Assembly (NCBI GenBank): GCA_007844125.1
Contig: CM017559.1
Span: 28,724,652 to 28,788,651, forward strand
Source of the DNA: Sinonovacula constricta
Taxonomy: Eukaryota; Mollusca; Bivalvia; Cardiida; Solecurtidae
Length of the DNA stretch: 64,000 nucleotides
Direction: 5' to 3'
Shown here: one piece after another, positions 12,501 to 23,170 of the stretch
How the letters are laid out: each line of letters opens with the position of its first letter
Position numbering within the stretch: the first letter of the stretch is position 1
Position numbers and translations under genes: made by a program
The notes under the pieces: generated by a model
Database searches by the model: none
Told to the model about the DNA's origin: nothing
The model's input: only the letters and a program-made list of their open reading frames with translations

Positions 12501-15500
12501 TGGTCATGTGGTTCTCTTAGTTTAAAAATAGCTAACTGTGCAGCGTGGCTCAGATAGGAAATATTTTTGTAATAAGAAATGTGGCGTTATGGTTCACTTT
12601 TCAGACAGGTGTAGGACATCAATAAACAGCATTTTGCGAGGTCTGTTCAGGTAACAATAGTTTATTAAGATGTTAATGACAATATTTTTGGTCCAAACTG
12701 TCGGATACCACCTATAAAAGAAAAAAAGGCATTTTTTTTATTGTAGTATGTGTATTTTCTGTTCTCAGTTGGACAGTATCACCCAGCAGGAGCTCGCCTC
12801 AAGACTGACCTTGAACTGTATGAACTGTTACGTGGAGCCTCAAAAACTTGTCGGGTTAGATATAACTATCATGGACGTGAGTATCTTACATCCAACCAAT
12901 CTTACATGTGGATATACCATAAATATGGTAGTAGGTTTATCTTAAGAGACGCACATAGTGCTAAGAATACACCTTAAAGTAAATCTTGCATATCCATGAC
13001 ATCATCAGATGTCTTTACACTGTTGATGTGATGTAACTGAATTATTTAATCACATGATACCCCTTGTTTTCCATTCAATACACCCATTACATATTTTGTT
13101 ATATTATGTTAGTGTACTACAGCTTTTTAATTTATGACATCATAGACATCATTATAATGCAGATTGTCTCATATCACTATTTCAAGTATTCTTGTTAAAA
13201 CTTCATAAAATCATATTATGGCGACTAAAGCCACGTGATAAAAAGAATCTGACTCTCGTCATTTAATACAAACATTTATAAAACGCGTCCAGGGAAAAAA
13301 GTAATAAGATCACCATAGGCTTGCTTACTATCACTTTTCCTGAACTTGTTTAATAATTGTTTGTATTAAATGACAACTCATGTCAGATCCTCAATATCTT
13401 AATTTACAATTGTTTATTTATGAGAAATATGCACTTGGAAATGGCCTGTAAGATAAATAATGGAAATATGGTGTCATTGCACATCTTTAAAACTGGTCAT
13501 TTAGCCATTCAAGCAACACTAACTATGCCAGCCCTAAACTGTTGTATTAGATTGTTGATCTTGATGCTTCTGTGAGCATGGAAAAGATAATAGTATGCCA
13601 TTTTGGTAAGTCAGTCTAGTGTTTTTTATTCTGTGGGTATAAATCATTTTTGCAATGACAAATATATAATGTGTACCTTTTGCAATATTTTTTACAAACA
13701 TCTTTTGTTGTTCCATTCATGTCTGTTAAATATAATTATCAACCACATGTTTACGGCTTGCGGATCAGGCGGTCGCGGGTTCAAACTCCTGCCGGGTCAA
13801 ACCAAAGACTTCAAAGTTGGTAGTAGTGGCTTCCCTCCTACACTCGGGGCTAAGGGGACAGCATTACACCTGACTCATCGGTGACAGTATAATGGCCCGG
13901 CAGGGTTCAGTCCCTGGGCACCTCATAAGTGCCCCTGCGCTATTATGATAGAAATGTCGCTGCACAGTATCAGCAAAAATGGCGGCAAATCCCAATCCCA
14001 AATGTTTAATATGTTTCAGGTTTTTGATGACTGTGCCTTATCTCAAGAGGTGAGAGAGGAAATGTACAAGTGCTACCCAAGTGCTAAACGAGCTCATCTG
14101 AAGAGTGGAGGAAACTTCCCATATTTAAGTAGAAGTTTAGAAGTCAATATATTTATACAGGTTTGTTATAGATTTATTGCATACATCTATCTGTATATTT
14201 GCATAAAAATTTTGCTTAAATTTATACTCCTTCTCTTGATAAGGTTTTAAGAAGTTTGCGAAAGTTTTTATTTCAATTTGAGTGTGTTAAAAATATTGTA
14301 CTGTTTCACACTCTTTGTTACTGTTGCTAACAGCTCATGAGCTACATTTCAATGATGAAGCTTAATTGCAACCTACACGTTCACACCATGCTTGGGCATG
14401 ATGTGTCATGCTTTGGCTATAGAAATGAAAAATATTTTAGTCACTATCCACCGATTGGCAATTGCAGTTGTTTATTCATTGTTATCATGTTCATTTATAT
14501 TGAATGTAAAGACTTGTTTCTTGAAGTGTATGCCCTGCACGTTGCAAGCGGTAAAATGGGATGATCTCTGGTTATGTATACAATTTTTTCATGGTTTACT
14601 TTGCATTGTTTCCTCATACATGAGTTTTGTTGGAGAATAGTATAGCAGTTGTTGGGACTTATACCATACCATCTTATCTGCTGCTCAGAAAAGCAATCAG
14701 ATTTTGCCTTACAATTTATATTGAAGTCTCAATCCGACATTTTTCAAAAATAATCAAACACGTTACATGTTGCTCATTATGGTTAATCTTTTCATAATAT
14801 GAAAAAAATACATGCCGCCCTAATTGAGATAAATCATGCTTTATTTTTCTGTTTGTTTGGACTTAATTTTCAACCCTTTTGATGGCAATTTTTTTGTAGT
14901 CATTTATCTAATATTATTGTGTGAATTCAACAGCCACATTTAGAAGAAATTTAATATTTTCCCCCCTAGATAATTCATTTTTGTTGAAATTCTATGGGGT
15001 CATTTTAATCAGCAAATGCTTAAACTGCATGGAGCAAATTTATCTATCCCAAGTATTGCCTGTCACACTATCAGTTTTCAAGCAATTTGAGACATTAATT
15101 AAAGACCCCTCATGACCTTACTGCTGGTTCCAAAAACTGTCCAAGAGTTAAGATAGTACCTATGGCGCATCAATGGTTGTATCCAGACACTTATTAAGGT
15201 TTATTGCAACTAATTATAGCAGAAGAGTGTTTATACAAAAAACACAGTACCAATAAAGGTTTAGAATTTGTCTTATTGACCATAACTATGCTTGCGCCAT
15301 GTATATACATGTGATAGGAAGCTCCAATTACACTTTTTGAAGTCTCTGGCCTGGTCATAATTTGTTGACCTTACTAAAATATCTAAACATATTTTGCTCG
15401 GACAGATTCATCTGAAGGCATTTGACGAGACCCCATACAAAGCTCGAACCCTTGATGAGGATAGCTCACCAGAACCCTCTTCTTCCAAGTCAAATGAGTC

Positions 15501-15513
15501 AGACGGAAATTGA
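6524..15513 (+). CDS. SPG21: Maspardin (SPG21/ACP33), complete 8-exon gene
   Basis: Joined exons 6524-6586, 7623-7784, 8905-8985, 10045-10190, 11691-11799, 12769-12876, 14020-14160 and 15406-15513 give a 305-residue protein; human maspardin is about 308. All introns are GT-AG; the only split codon is 151 (exon 4/5). Seen: N-terminal [18 protein letters not shown], the nucleophile-elbow motif GASLGG with Ser109, then [13 protein letters not shown] and GGNFPYL. The family is an alpha/beta-hydrolase fold found on endosomal/trans-Golgi membranes; human loss causes Mast syndrome (SPG21), and the protein was also described as a CD4-binding partner. Where hydrolases usually have the GGHFP histidine, this protein has Asn255, as in human, so catalysis is doubtful. 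Introns are 1.0-1.5 kb and several carry mobile elements. The first ATG of the maspardin frame was chosen because it matches the family start. Confidence 0.95.
6587..7622 (+). other. Maspardin intron 1
   Basis: AT-rich GT-AG intron of 1036 bp; no mobile element or extra exon recognised. Confidence 0.8.
7623..7784 (+). CDS. SPG21: Maspardin exon 2 (residues 22-75)
   Basis: Acceptor ctttcag| and donor GCT|gtatgt, both in phase 0. It encodes the VDDDD segment, the early beta strands and [15 protein letters not shown], which is typical of maspardin. It is more GC-rich than the flanking introns. Confidence 0.94.
7785..8904 (+). other. Maspardin intron 2
   Basis: AT-rich GT-AG intron of 1120 bp; nothing recognised in it. 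Confidence 0.8.
8905..8985 (+). CDS. SPG21: Maspardin exon 3 (residues 76-102)
   Basis: Acceptor tttcag| and donor AAG|gtatgg, both in phase 0. The 27 codons include YPIYW and end in LLDHLQLDK, the helix before the nucleophile elbow. Confidence 0.93.
9375..9960 (+). repeat. ~110-bp repeat, three diverged units
   Basis: Units share 'ctcgattagggattttaata'-like starts and 'gacatctctaattaatacatc'-like ends (near 9431, 9538 and 9657, the third resuming after 9911). Confidence 0.75.
9666..9911. mobile_element. TTAA-flanked piggyBac-like MITE in maspardin intron 3
   Basis: A 238-bp body with perfect terminal inverted repeats (CCCTTTCACTGCCA / TGGCAGTGAAAGGG), bounded by TTAA on both sides. It interrupts one unit of a local ~110-bp repeat, so neighbouring units show the empty site. 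Confidence 0.88.
10045..10190 (+). CDS. SPG21: Maspardin exon 4 (residues 103-151, nucleophile elbow)
   Basis: Acceptor tttttttag| and donor AC|gtaagt. It carries the GASLGG elbow with Ser109 and [13 protein letters not shown], then SLILCNSF. It ends after two bases of codon 151, which exon 5 completes as Thr. Confidence 0.94.
10994..11394 (+). mobile_element. Helentron-like (pearl/HINE) element in maspardin intron 4
   Basis: It begins tTAGCTCACCTAGG and ends with the hairpin agggccatcatgaccct then cctgttt. It shares both ends with the copies at 39792, 49531 and 57761. No coding capacity. Confidence 0.65.
11691..11799 (+). CDS. SPG21: Maspardin exon 5 (residues 151-187)
   Basis: Acceptor ccatcag| and donor AAG|gtaata. 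It completes the split Thr codon and encodes [17 protein letters not shown] and IDFMVDK, part of the helical cap region in this family. Confidence 0.93.
11970..12250 (+). mobile_element. tRNA-derived SINE, family A, diverged
   Basis: Head ggacctggtagcacaattgg, B-box gatttcgatcccgggcc, body ending aataaacccagtaaacat. In maspardin intron 5. The A-box region is partly deleted. Confidence 0.75.
12330..12715 (-). mobile_element. AAAGGTGGT-type MITE in maspardin intron 5
   Basis: Inverse orientation of the 36128 element: 'gctaaaaatagacatc', 'aaaaatagctaactgtgc' and the end 'tcggataccaccta' are shared. The far end is diverged. Confidence 0.6.
12769..12876 (+). CDS. SPG21: Maspardin exon 6 (residues 188-223)
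   Basis: Acceptor gttctcag| and donor GAC|gtgagt, both in phase 0. It contains the very conserved [10 protein letters not shown] and ends in DITIMD. A MITE copy ends about 50 bp upstream of the acceptor. Confidence 0.94.
13747..14008 (+). mobile_element. tRNA-derived SINE, family B, next to maspardin exon 7
   Basis: The SINE is about 13754-14001, 5'-truncated in the tRNA head (cggatcaggcggtcgcgggt), with B-box gggttcaaactcc, body ttggtagtagtggcttccct and tail gcggcaaatcccaatccc. The flanking ATGTTTA heptamers (13747-13753, 14002-14008) look like a short target duplication. Confidence 0.85.
14020..14160 (+). CDS. SPG21: Maspardin exon 7 (residues 224-270)
   Basis: Acceptor atgtttcag| and donor CAG|gtttgt. 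It encodes [28 protein letters not shown] and EVNIFIQ. Asn255 sits in the GGNFP motif where active hydrolases usually have His. A SINE ends only 18 bp before the exon. Confidence 0.94.
15406..15513 (+). CDS. SPG21: Maspardin exon 8 and stop (residues 271-305)
   Basis: Acceptor ggacag|; it opens with [14 protein letters not shown], matching the family, then a Ser/Glu-rich tail (SSPEPSSSK) and TGA at 15511-15513. The tail past about residue 285 is poorly conserved in the family, so its divergence is expected. Confidence 0.92.
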   Translation: MHLKAFDETPYKARTLDEDSSPEPSSSKSNESDGN

Positions 15514-16370
15514 CACACCATCGAATTGCTGTGATACACAAAGAAATGATGTACACATGGTACAGATAAAACAGTGAAAAGGTGCCATTTTGTTAAATGA
15601 TACAAGGATGTGTAGGTTGATAGAGGAGGGCTTATCTAGGTTTTTCTACCCAAAACTTGTCTTGTTGATACTCACTAAAATTACAATTTATTTCCGTGAA
15701 TTCAAAGAAATGTATTTGTGATCTCCCTGGATATGTGTTTTCATATATTTTTTGTAGAAAATATTATTTATCGGGAGACTTTTGTCATTTTGATCATTGT
15801 TCTGATTCTTGATTACTATTTACTTATTTTTTTTAATTTCATATGCATGTTGCAGCCTAGAAGATGCTCTATTATTTTCAAAAGTTTAGAATTTCATGAT
15901 CTATTTATCAAGTACCTACCCAAATAGGAGATTTCACAATCTAGAGTACTGTCCCCTCATTCATGAAATTTAACAATCTAGAGTACTGTCCCCTCATTCA
16001 CAACACAAGGAACTGATGGCAAAGTAAATAATTTTCATGGGAGAGAATTCTGGGATGTAATACACAACACCTATTGGATGTATGCCCCTTATCTGGATTC
16101 ATCTACATGTTGCTGTGGCAAATTGAATCTAGAAAGTGTTCTGCTTTGGTTAATGAGCTATGTAATTTGTAAGTGATCAAATAATTTGTCTAGTGATCAA
16201 ATAATTTGTCTGGTCCTTTTTCTTATTGCCATTGTTATTTTTGAAAAACAATTTGTATGTTGCAAATTGAAGGCATTTGTTAACTTTTGTGTTTGGTAAC
16301 TTAAAAATTAATCACTTCCAGATATTGAAGATATTACTTTTTAAATAAAAATATATATTTTATAAATGTA
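15514..16370 (+). other. Probable maspardin 3' UTR with poly(A) signal
   Basis: After the stop, the first AATAAA seen is at 16344-16349, about 830 bp downstream. The stretch contains a 28-bp perfect direct repeat (15936-15963 and 15973-16000) and a short duplication of 'gtgatcaaataatttgtct' at about 16172-16211. Other AATAAA hexamers occur near 17185 and 17326, so a longer UTR is possible. Confidence 0.5.
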
Positions 16371-19225
16371 GTCTTTATAAACTGTTCGACTATGTGTTAA
16401 TGTGTCCTGTAAAAATTTGGGTCCAAATCAAAACACAACTCTTGATTTACAACATTTCAATTCATAGTGATTCTTGTAAAAACATTTTGATGGCAGAATA
16501 ACTTAATAACTTGATTAGTACTTTACACTTGTGTTGCCTTTGCTTGCTTTAAAGTCATTCAGATGTAGTTCTGATGATGTTGTATGCTTTGATGTCAGCT
16601 TATTCCTCCTTGATTTTCTTATGTACAGTATATATTTTTGTAAAAAAAAATCATAAAATTTAATGTGGAAATTGTAAATAGAAGCTCTTATCAGCCTTAC
16701 TCTTTTTATGTTGTCAGGATTATATTTGATTAATTACATTTCTTAATTTCAAGTTCTGATTATTGACGATTATAATAAGAAGTACATTGTTTCTTTAATA
16801 GAATTTTTTGTTATTCTTTCATGATAAAAATGATTTTATTGCTTACGTTATTATGAAGATTCTGCTTTGACCTTGTCTATGGTCTGTACATAACATAAGT
16901 AACTCATTTAGCTAAATTCATGTTTCAGTGTCAATAATCCCTTCTCGCTGTTCTTCAGATACAAAAGTACATACAGGTCTGTCAAGCTTATGGGTTCATG
17001 TATTTATTTATAGTGACATGATCTAAATTTATACACATTTTTGGCTGATTTTTGTTTAAGTTTTGTTTTATCACATTTTTCAATGAAAATGTACACATTC
17101 TGTTCTTATTTTGTTATTGAAGTTATTTGGATTACTAAAATGAGTACCATTGAAACGGTAATGTTTCGAAAATATTTCCTTGAAATAAAATTGGAAAAGT
17201 CATTCTTTAGTTACCTGTCCAGTGAAATTGTTTTCATTTTCCATATAACTTTATATAGATATATTCTAGAGAACTTAAGTGCATTTTTATAATGCATTTA
17301 ACTAAACAGTATTGTAACAATTGCAATAAATCATAAAATACTAGCCTCCATTAAAAGTGGATGTTATATTGATACGGAATATGTTTATCAACATGGACAT
17401 TAAAGAACAATCCCAAACTTCTTAAGGCATCAAAATCCTCATACTATTCACATCTGTACACATCCCTTTTATGCCTACTTGTGTATGCTTGGTAAGACGG
17501 ATCAGTGTCTGGAATATAGGCTTAATGATATTCTGAGCTTTATTGCTATGTTTTGGGGCAAATGACATGATTGTTGCTTTATATACAGAATACTCATCTG
17601 TTTGCTTTTGAATAAATGCCAACATTTAAAATCTATATCGCCAAGTATAAAAATTACTATTAAATGAAAAATAGGATTAATCAAGAAAAAGTTCTACTTT
17701 TAGATGTTCTTCATGTTGCAAAGCTGTTATTTTTAGCCTTACTATGTTTACGACTCTTGATTAATGAGAAGCAAGTAATTTGCTAAATTGTGCACTTTTA
17801 GCTGTGAAAATCAAGAGTTTTCTGTTTTCATCGAAATTAACACATCAAAACATTTTATTGGTAAATACCCGTAAGCTTAATTTTGGCTTTTTATTACTTG
17901 TAGAAGTGTAGGTGATTTTTCCCCTATTTTACTTATACGACTTCGATGTCGATCGTGTTAATTCATATCTGCCGATGACTTGCTTGTCAAAACAGGGCTA
18001 TTTGTTACTGTTTATGGTTTATGTGATTAAATATGTTATCCATTTCAGTGCTTTTTTTTGTTCATTATACCCTCCATGATAATGCAACATCTAAAACGAG
18101 ATGGCTAGAAGTCCTGTTCAGAGGTCTCCTAAAACACCATTATAAATCTTGTTTTATATTATTCATTTTGTTTTAGCTCATGAATAAGTAAATATTTATG
18201 ATCTATTTCCCGTTACTTTCTTGGTTAAATTATTACTCCCAAGTGTAAATTTTGCAATTTAAATCTATTAATAACCCACATCTAACTCTCATCTGGCACC
18301 TACTGGATTACACAAGGAAACTGCATGTTACACACCACTTTCCAATCAGTATGGGTCGCTCACAATATCTTCAATCGGCCATTACGGTACTGACATACCT
18401 TCTTTCTTTTCATTTTTATTATATATGGTATACTTATGGACAGTGATGGAGACACTAAACAGTTCTATCGTTCAGCCATATTTGTGCCAAGAGATTAAAA
18501 TTTGAGGAGCAGGGAGGCCATACAAACTCGTGAGGATTGGTCCAACTCAAAAAAGATATTGGCGACAATGTTAGCAGGCGGATTGAAAACAGATGCGTAA
18601 TTACAATTAATTTCGCCGCTGAAACATTTTTTTTGTTTTGTTTTAAATCAATTATTATGTGGCTGTTCCATTGTAACTTATTTTGGTGTGGATAAAAAAT
18701 CGCACGACTGTTTAGTTAACACATGTGACTTTGGTCAGTATTGTTCATTGGGTAAAACCAGTCTGGTCTATTTTAAGCACAATGATTTCACTTCCATGTG
18801 TAACATAGTTTCCATTTACAACAGACTGTGTATTTGTAAGTACATAATTGTGTCTATAGATAGCATCGTTTTAAAGTTTAGTTTTCAAATGTTTTTCGCT
18901 AAGCGCAGTTGGTAGTAGCATACTAATGGCTGTTAGTGTGTGTGTGCATGTGGGGGGTGCTTTATGATTCTTATAAGTTAGAGGTCATTTGGTGTCGTCT
19001 TTGACTATGTTCTCTTTTGTAGGTGTCCGTTTATGCACTGCAATTTCAACAGCAGAAGAAAGTGTATGATGTCTGGAGTTTTATAACCAACTTGTTGAGA
19101 AGCAATTAGAATATAGCATGCACCATGTGGGCTTTATTGGGAACTGTGCAATGCCTCATCCTTTAGTAAAGGACTTATGGAAACAGTTGTTTTTTTAAAC
19201 AACTCGATCTTAATTTGTTATTTAA
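16371..19225. other. No gene seen
   Basis: AT-rich sequence with short chance frames; possible late AATAAA hexamers near 17185 and 17326. Confidence 0.5.
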
Positions 19226-19460
19226 TTAACCCTTTTGTTCATGCATAGGCCATTTTATGCCTGTGCAAAGCGTGCCCAGCTATCATTTTTATCTGCTGCA
19301 AATTCTGCAAAACAATGTTTATGCATAGATTGATTAAGCCTAATTTCTAGAACTATATGTTGAACATAGATGTTTTAAAAATACTTTAAATTGTTTCAAA
19401 GAAAATCCAAAACATTATGTAAATTTCCAAAATTATATACATGCACTATGAATGAAAGGG
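19226..19460. mobile_element. Unexpanded copy of the 40512 TTAA element
   Basis: It starts TTAACCCTTTTGTTCATGC, includes a single gccattttatgcctgtgc segment, a shared middle (tttatgcatagattgattaag) and ends cactatgaatgaaaggg. The right TTAA is replaced by tctc, so the end or its flank has mutated. Confidence 0.7.
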
Positions 19461-20639
19461 TCTCAAGACTTATTGTAATAAATACTTTTCTTTGCAAAAT
19501 TAAAGTGCATCCAGGTTATCACTATTTTGTGTATATGCCATGTGACTTTAACGTTCAAAGCAGCAAAAAATGATTTTGTTCTTGCATGCCTTTAATCTCA
19601 TGCCAACAACATCGGAATGTCCTTATCTTAATCTTCAATGATTTGATAACTCGACAATAGCACCCTGCCATAAACTCAATTTCTTGCGATGGCAATCATT
19701 ACCAGCAGTCTTCTTGAGCAATGTAATCAAAGAATGTGAGAACGTTACAAATCTTAATTAGCTTGCACTAATTGGAGCTTTTGTCATCTTATTATATTTT
19801 TAAATCCTGTTGTCAAAGCTGCCATAATGACCAAGGATATTTTACACAAGATTAATGTGTGTTATACTGATCATTTATATCTGAAAAAAAAAAAAAAGAT
19901 TTTAAAAGGACTGTTTATGAACTGGAGAGCAATTAACTAAAAAACTGAGGTCACTCTACCATTGAAGTGTGTGTAATGTACTCTGAAGCTTTTTAACAAA
20001 AGAAAGGCATTTAAATGATTATACTATATTGATCGCTAATGTATCAAAATAGATCAAGCGCTATGATGCCAAGTAAATGAAAGTCGTGTTTTTCAAGCTG
20101 ACAGTTTCATGACCCAGACTCCAGTACCTAACCTGTTACCATGGTAATTTCCTGTCAGTAGATGATTGATTTGAAGAGCAACAAGTCATTCACTTTCGAT
20201 TTATGTTTTCTCTGTTGTTTTTATTAATTTGAAAAACGATGATAGCATTCATCTATAAATAAGTATAAAAAAAGACAAAGTTTTTCTAGAACATTATCAC
20301 TAAAGTTATTTGGAATAAGTTAGTACCTTTATTTTTATCGTAAGAATCTTGAAGAATGTATAGAAATTTGTGAATTACTAAAACACAAGGTTATGTTTTT
20401 ATGAAGATCTAGGTCTAATAAGAGTGAGTGAACATGGCTTAGCTATAAAGAACATTGTCGAATGTAGTTGGCATGATCATTTTGAAATAAAAGGATTTTT
20501 TCAATTGGCCATTGCAAAGAAGAGGTAAAGAACTCTTAATTTTGTATTTGTAATAATTTGTATCATTGATCTAGACAGAGCTGGATATATTGACCTATCA
20601 GTTTCTATTTTTGCTAAACAATTATGCCAATGTAAATGA
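19461..20639. other. No feature seen
   Basis: AT-rich; nothing recognised. Confidence 0.5.
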
Positions 20640-20985
20640 CAAAACTGTTATTATGTTTATTGTTTATTGGGTTTATCGTCCCACCAACAGTATTTCAGTT
20701 ATCTGGAGACGGTGTCCACTTGAAGCAGATATAGTGCTGCCTCCACTGTGTATAGCATGCCGTGAACACCTGGCATGATACCACACCCAGTCACATTATC
20801 CTGACACCGGGCCAACCAGTCGTGAAACTACCCTTATATTTGCTTGAGCGTTAGCAAGGGAGCTATACCACTACCATTTTTAACGACTTTGGTATGTCGC
20901 GGCCCGGGATCGAACCCGGGGCCTCCCGTACCTGGAGCCGACGCTCTACCGATTGCGCTACCAGGTCCGGTCAAAACTGTTATTA
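20640..20985 (-). mobile_element. Intact tRNA-derived SINE, family A, with 14-bp target duplication
   Basis: The SINE is 20654-20971 (318 bp), flanked by perfect CAAAACTGTTATTA (20640-20653 and 20972-20985). Read on the minus strand: A-box tggtagcgcaatcggtagag, B-box GGTTCGATCCC, a ~240-bp body and an aataaac-rich 3' end. Best-preserved copy in the window. Confidence 0.92.
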
Positions 20986-21604
20986 GAGAACCTTACTATC
21001 AAACTTGAGGAGCAATTTGAAGTGAACTTGCTTTTGGCTAGTTAAACTATAAAAAGATGATCATTGTTAAAATTCTACATTACATTTTTACATTACATTT
21101 TTTCTTCAACTATAATGCGAGGATTTACAGTGTTTATAAAGACAGTCTTCACCCATTTGGATTAAGTTCATTTTACTTAGGTATCATTACACTCACACAA
21201 TGCCTTCATCAACACAATTGTGAATTTTAAGACAAAAAATAGGACCATTCTTCAGCGCCATTAAGTAAAATGTAGTCAAAGGACTACAGATTTTATCACT
21301 TACTAGTTAATAATGTCCTATTGTTTATAATGCTTCCTTCCATGATTGATGTCCTCAATATAAGGGTAATGTTTAAGTCATCAAGAAAAATGGCAGGGGA
21401 AATAGCTGAGCACTTGACGAAATTGCCAAGCAGAAAAAACCTGTTCTACAATATATTTTTATATTTTTGAATCATTGTGTTAAGTGATTAAAATATATTC
21501 TTAATACAAAAATATAGCAGGCTGATGTCTAAGGACTTTAAGTAAACTATTGGATAAACATTTTCCTTGCAAAATATAAAGAAACACACTTTAAATAGAT
21601 CTAT
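20986..21604. other. No feature seen
   Basis: Intergenic sequence downstream of MRPL34 (minus strand). Confidence 0.5.
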
Positions 21605-21610
21605 TTTATT
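21605..21610 (-). terminator. Poly(A) signal AATAAA of MRPL34
   Basis: AATAAA on the minus strand, 34 bp after the stop codon, which implies a very short 3' UTR. Confidence 0.6.
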
Positions 21611-21644
21611 TATCAAAAGCACTAAAATTTTCCTTTGCACACAA

Positions 21645-22056
21645 TTACTCAAATCTGAAATACTCTGGCTTTTTCAGCACTGACCGATATCCTTTCTTTG
21701 GATCAAACAGGTTAACTCTTTTCTTTCCTTTAACTGGGAGCTCAGGAACTTGGTTTAAAAATCTATCAAACACGGCTAAAACATATCGTCCTTTGATTAT
21801 TCTTCTAAATAGAACTTTTCTCTGAGATGATTTACTAAGACGCTTTTCCAATCCATGTTTTCTAATACGCTTGAGAGCATTAGGTCTGTAATGACATTTA
21901 ATATGGGTTCGAACACTGTCTCTGAATACACTTAAAGTTGCCTGAAGAAGACTTGACCCAAAGAAACTCTTTGTAGCTGGTGATCCTTGAAGTGGAAAGG
22001 TTGGCTTCGACAGTGTTAGTGGCTTCTGTAGGGTCGTGATGCATCTAATGCCTGGT
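21645..22056 (-). CDS. MRPL34: MRPL34 last exon with bL34 domain
   Basis: Open from the acceptor at 22057 to TAA. It starts with the third base of a split codon and carries the whole bL34 signature plus the C-terminal extension. Confidence 0.87.
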
Positions 22057-23097
22057 CTGTGGAAAGAGAGAAATAAAAAATGTGTATATTACATAAAGTC
22101 ACAAAGGTTTAAGAGATTATAAAAATGCAATAATGGTTAATTGACCAAACTATCTGCACCGGCAGTCTAAGACAAGTCTTCATGCCAGCAAAAAAATATT
22201 TGTCAATGGGAACTAGACGCAATTGTGTCCAGGCATGTTTCAAATGTTTGCATTCATATTGCTACTGTTTAAACTAGATGTTCAAGTAATTATATTGTGT
22301 AATACAGGTTATAATGTAACGCTAATTTATGAATGAACCATTTCGCACCAAAGAGACTTGGTTTCCTACTGTTTGCCACTATACACATATAATACTTGAA
22401 GATATAGCACTCACCATCTTCATTGCTAATCTTGATCTGCAGAAGTGATGTTAAGTGACCAGACTGGTTTCAATTTGTTCTAGAGCCCAACTTCAATTTT
22501 GTCAACAGCGAGAATATCAGGGACGTGTTGAGGGCCATCGTAACCTGGCATGGTTTGTCCAAGAATGCTTTGTAAACTGGTTTACATCTTTCACGCTTAA
22601 TAAGAAAGGAGGGCTCTAGTACAAATTGTGGCAAGCAGCAGATTGCTATAAATATACACGAAACTGAGTGCCTGAGTGAAGGAATATCATTCACTAGAAG
22701 AAAGGGTGAAAGAACGTGCAAAATGCTCTTAAAACAAGTATTCCACTGACTGTGCAATATCCACTTCATTGTGATTCTTGCCACAATGCCTTCTGAGGCT
22801 CTATACCAGGTTATGACCGATGCTATTCCTGTCATTTCAGCTTCGCAGTTACTTCTTGCGTTCGATTTAGGAAAAAAAATGGTGCAATCAGGATTGAGAT
22901 TCGTACACGGTTTTCGAGTTGATAGATAAGAAACTGGGAGTTAATTTGAACTCAGTACATTACTTGCATATCGCTAAAGCCTAACTGGGTTAAACTTACC
23001 GAGCCCAAAAAGGTCTTTCATTAATAGTTGTTCCCAAATTGTCCAAAACGGCAAAACAAATAGGAAACTTAAAAAAAAACTCGCAAAATAACTTCAT
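21645..23097 (-). CDS. MRPL34: Mitochondrial large-subunit ribosomal protein bL34m
   Basis: Minus-strand join of 23097-23000 (98 nt, donor CTCG|gtaagt) and 22056-21645 (412 nt, acceptor tttccacag|) gives 169 residues with one split codon (CG+A, Arg33). Residues about 90-128 match bL34: RPNALKRIRKHGLEKR and VLFRRIIKGR, the basic signature that binds 23S-type rRNA at the base of the large subunit. The preceding ~88 residues would hold the mitochondrial targeting region. A further ~41 residues follow the domain, including KGKKRVNLFDPKKGYRS and ending PEYFRFE; bacterial and human L34 stop shortly after KGR. The start is uncertain: an alternative first exon, 23191-23171 (MPVIYQP), joined to an acceptor before 23067, is also in frame and gives 166 residues. 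TAA is at 21647-21645. Confidence 0.85.
22057..22999 (-). other. MRPL34 intron
   Basis: GT-AG intron of 943 bp. It contains a 121-codon open frame on the same strand (22835-22470) that I do not recognise; a short overlapping frame near 22550 (MPGYDGPQHVPDILAVDK) looks protein-like but stops soon after. It may be a decayed mobile-element fragment. Confidence 0.5.
23000..23097 (-). CDS. MRPL34: MRPL34 candidate first coding exon
   Basis: It reads in frame into the bL34 exon through NERPFWAR|PGIRC and has a near-consensus donor. The first part (MKLFCEFFFKF) is coded by a T-rich tract that also looks like a polypyrimidine tract, so the true exon may begin at 23067 and be spliced to 23191-23171. 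Confidence 0.65.
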
Positions 23098-23170
23098 CGA
23101 AAATCAAAATATACGCTGTTACTAAAGAAAAAAAATCAAGCACAAACGACATACAAAATACAATACTCAC

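Noticed and set aside
20886..20971. Functional tRNA gene on the minus strand
   Set aside because: A and B boxes are good, but the anticodon and acceptor arms do not pair and the sequence continues into a SINE body with a target duplication.
22395..22425. Donor ATG|gtgagt at about 22415 as the first exon of MRPL34
   Set aside because: Joining it to the exon at 22056 in the bL34 frame creates a TGA stop at the junction.
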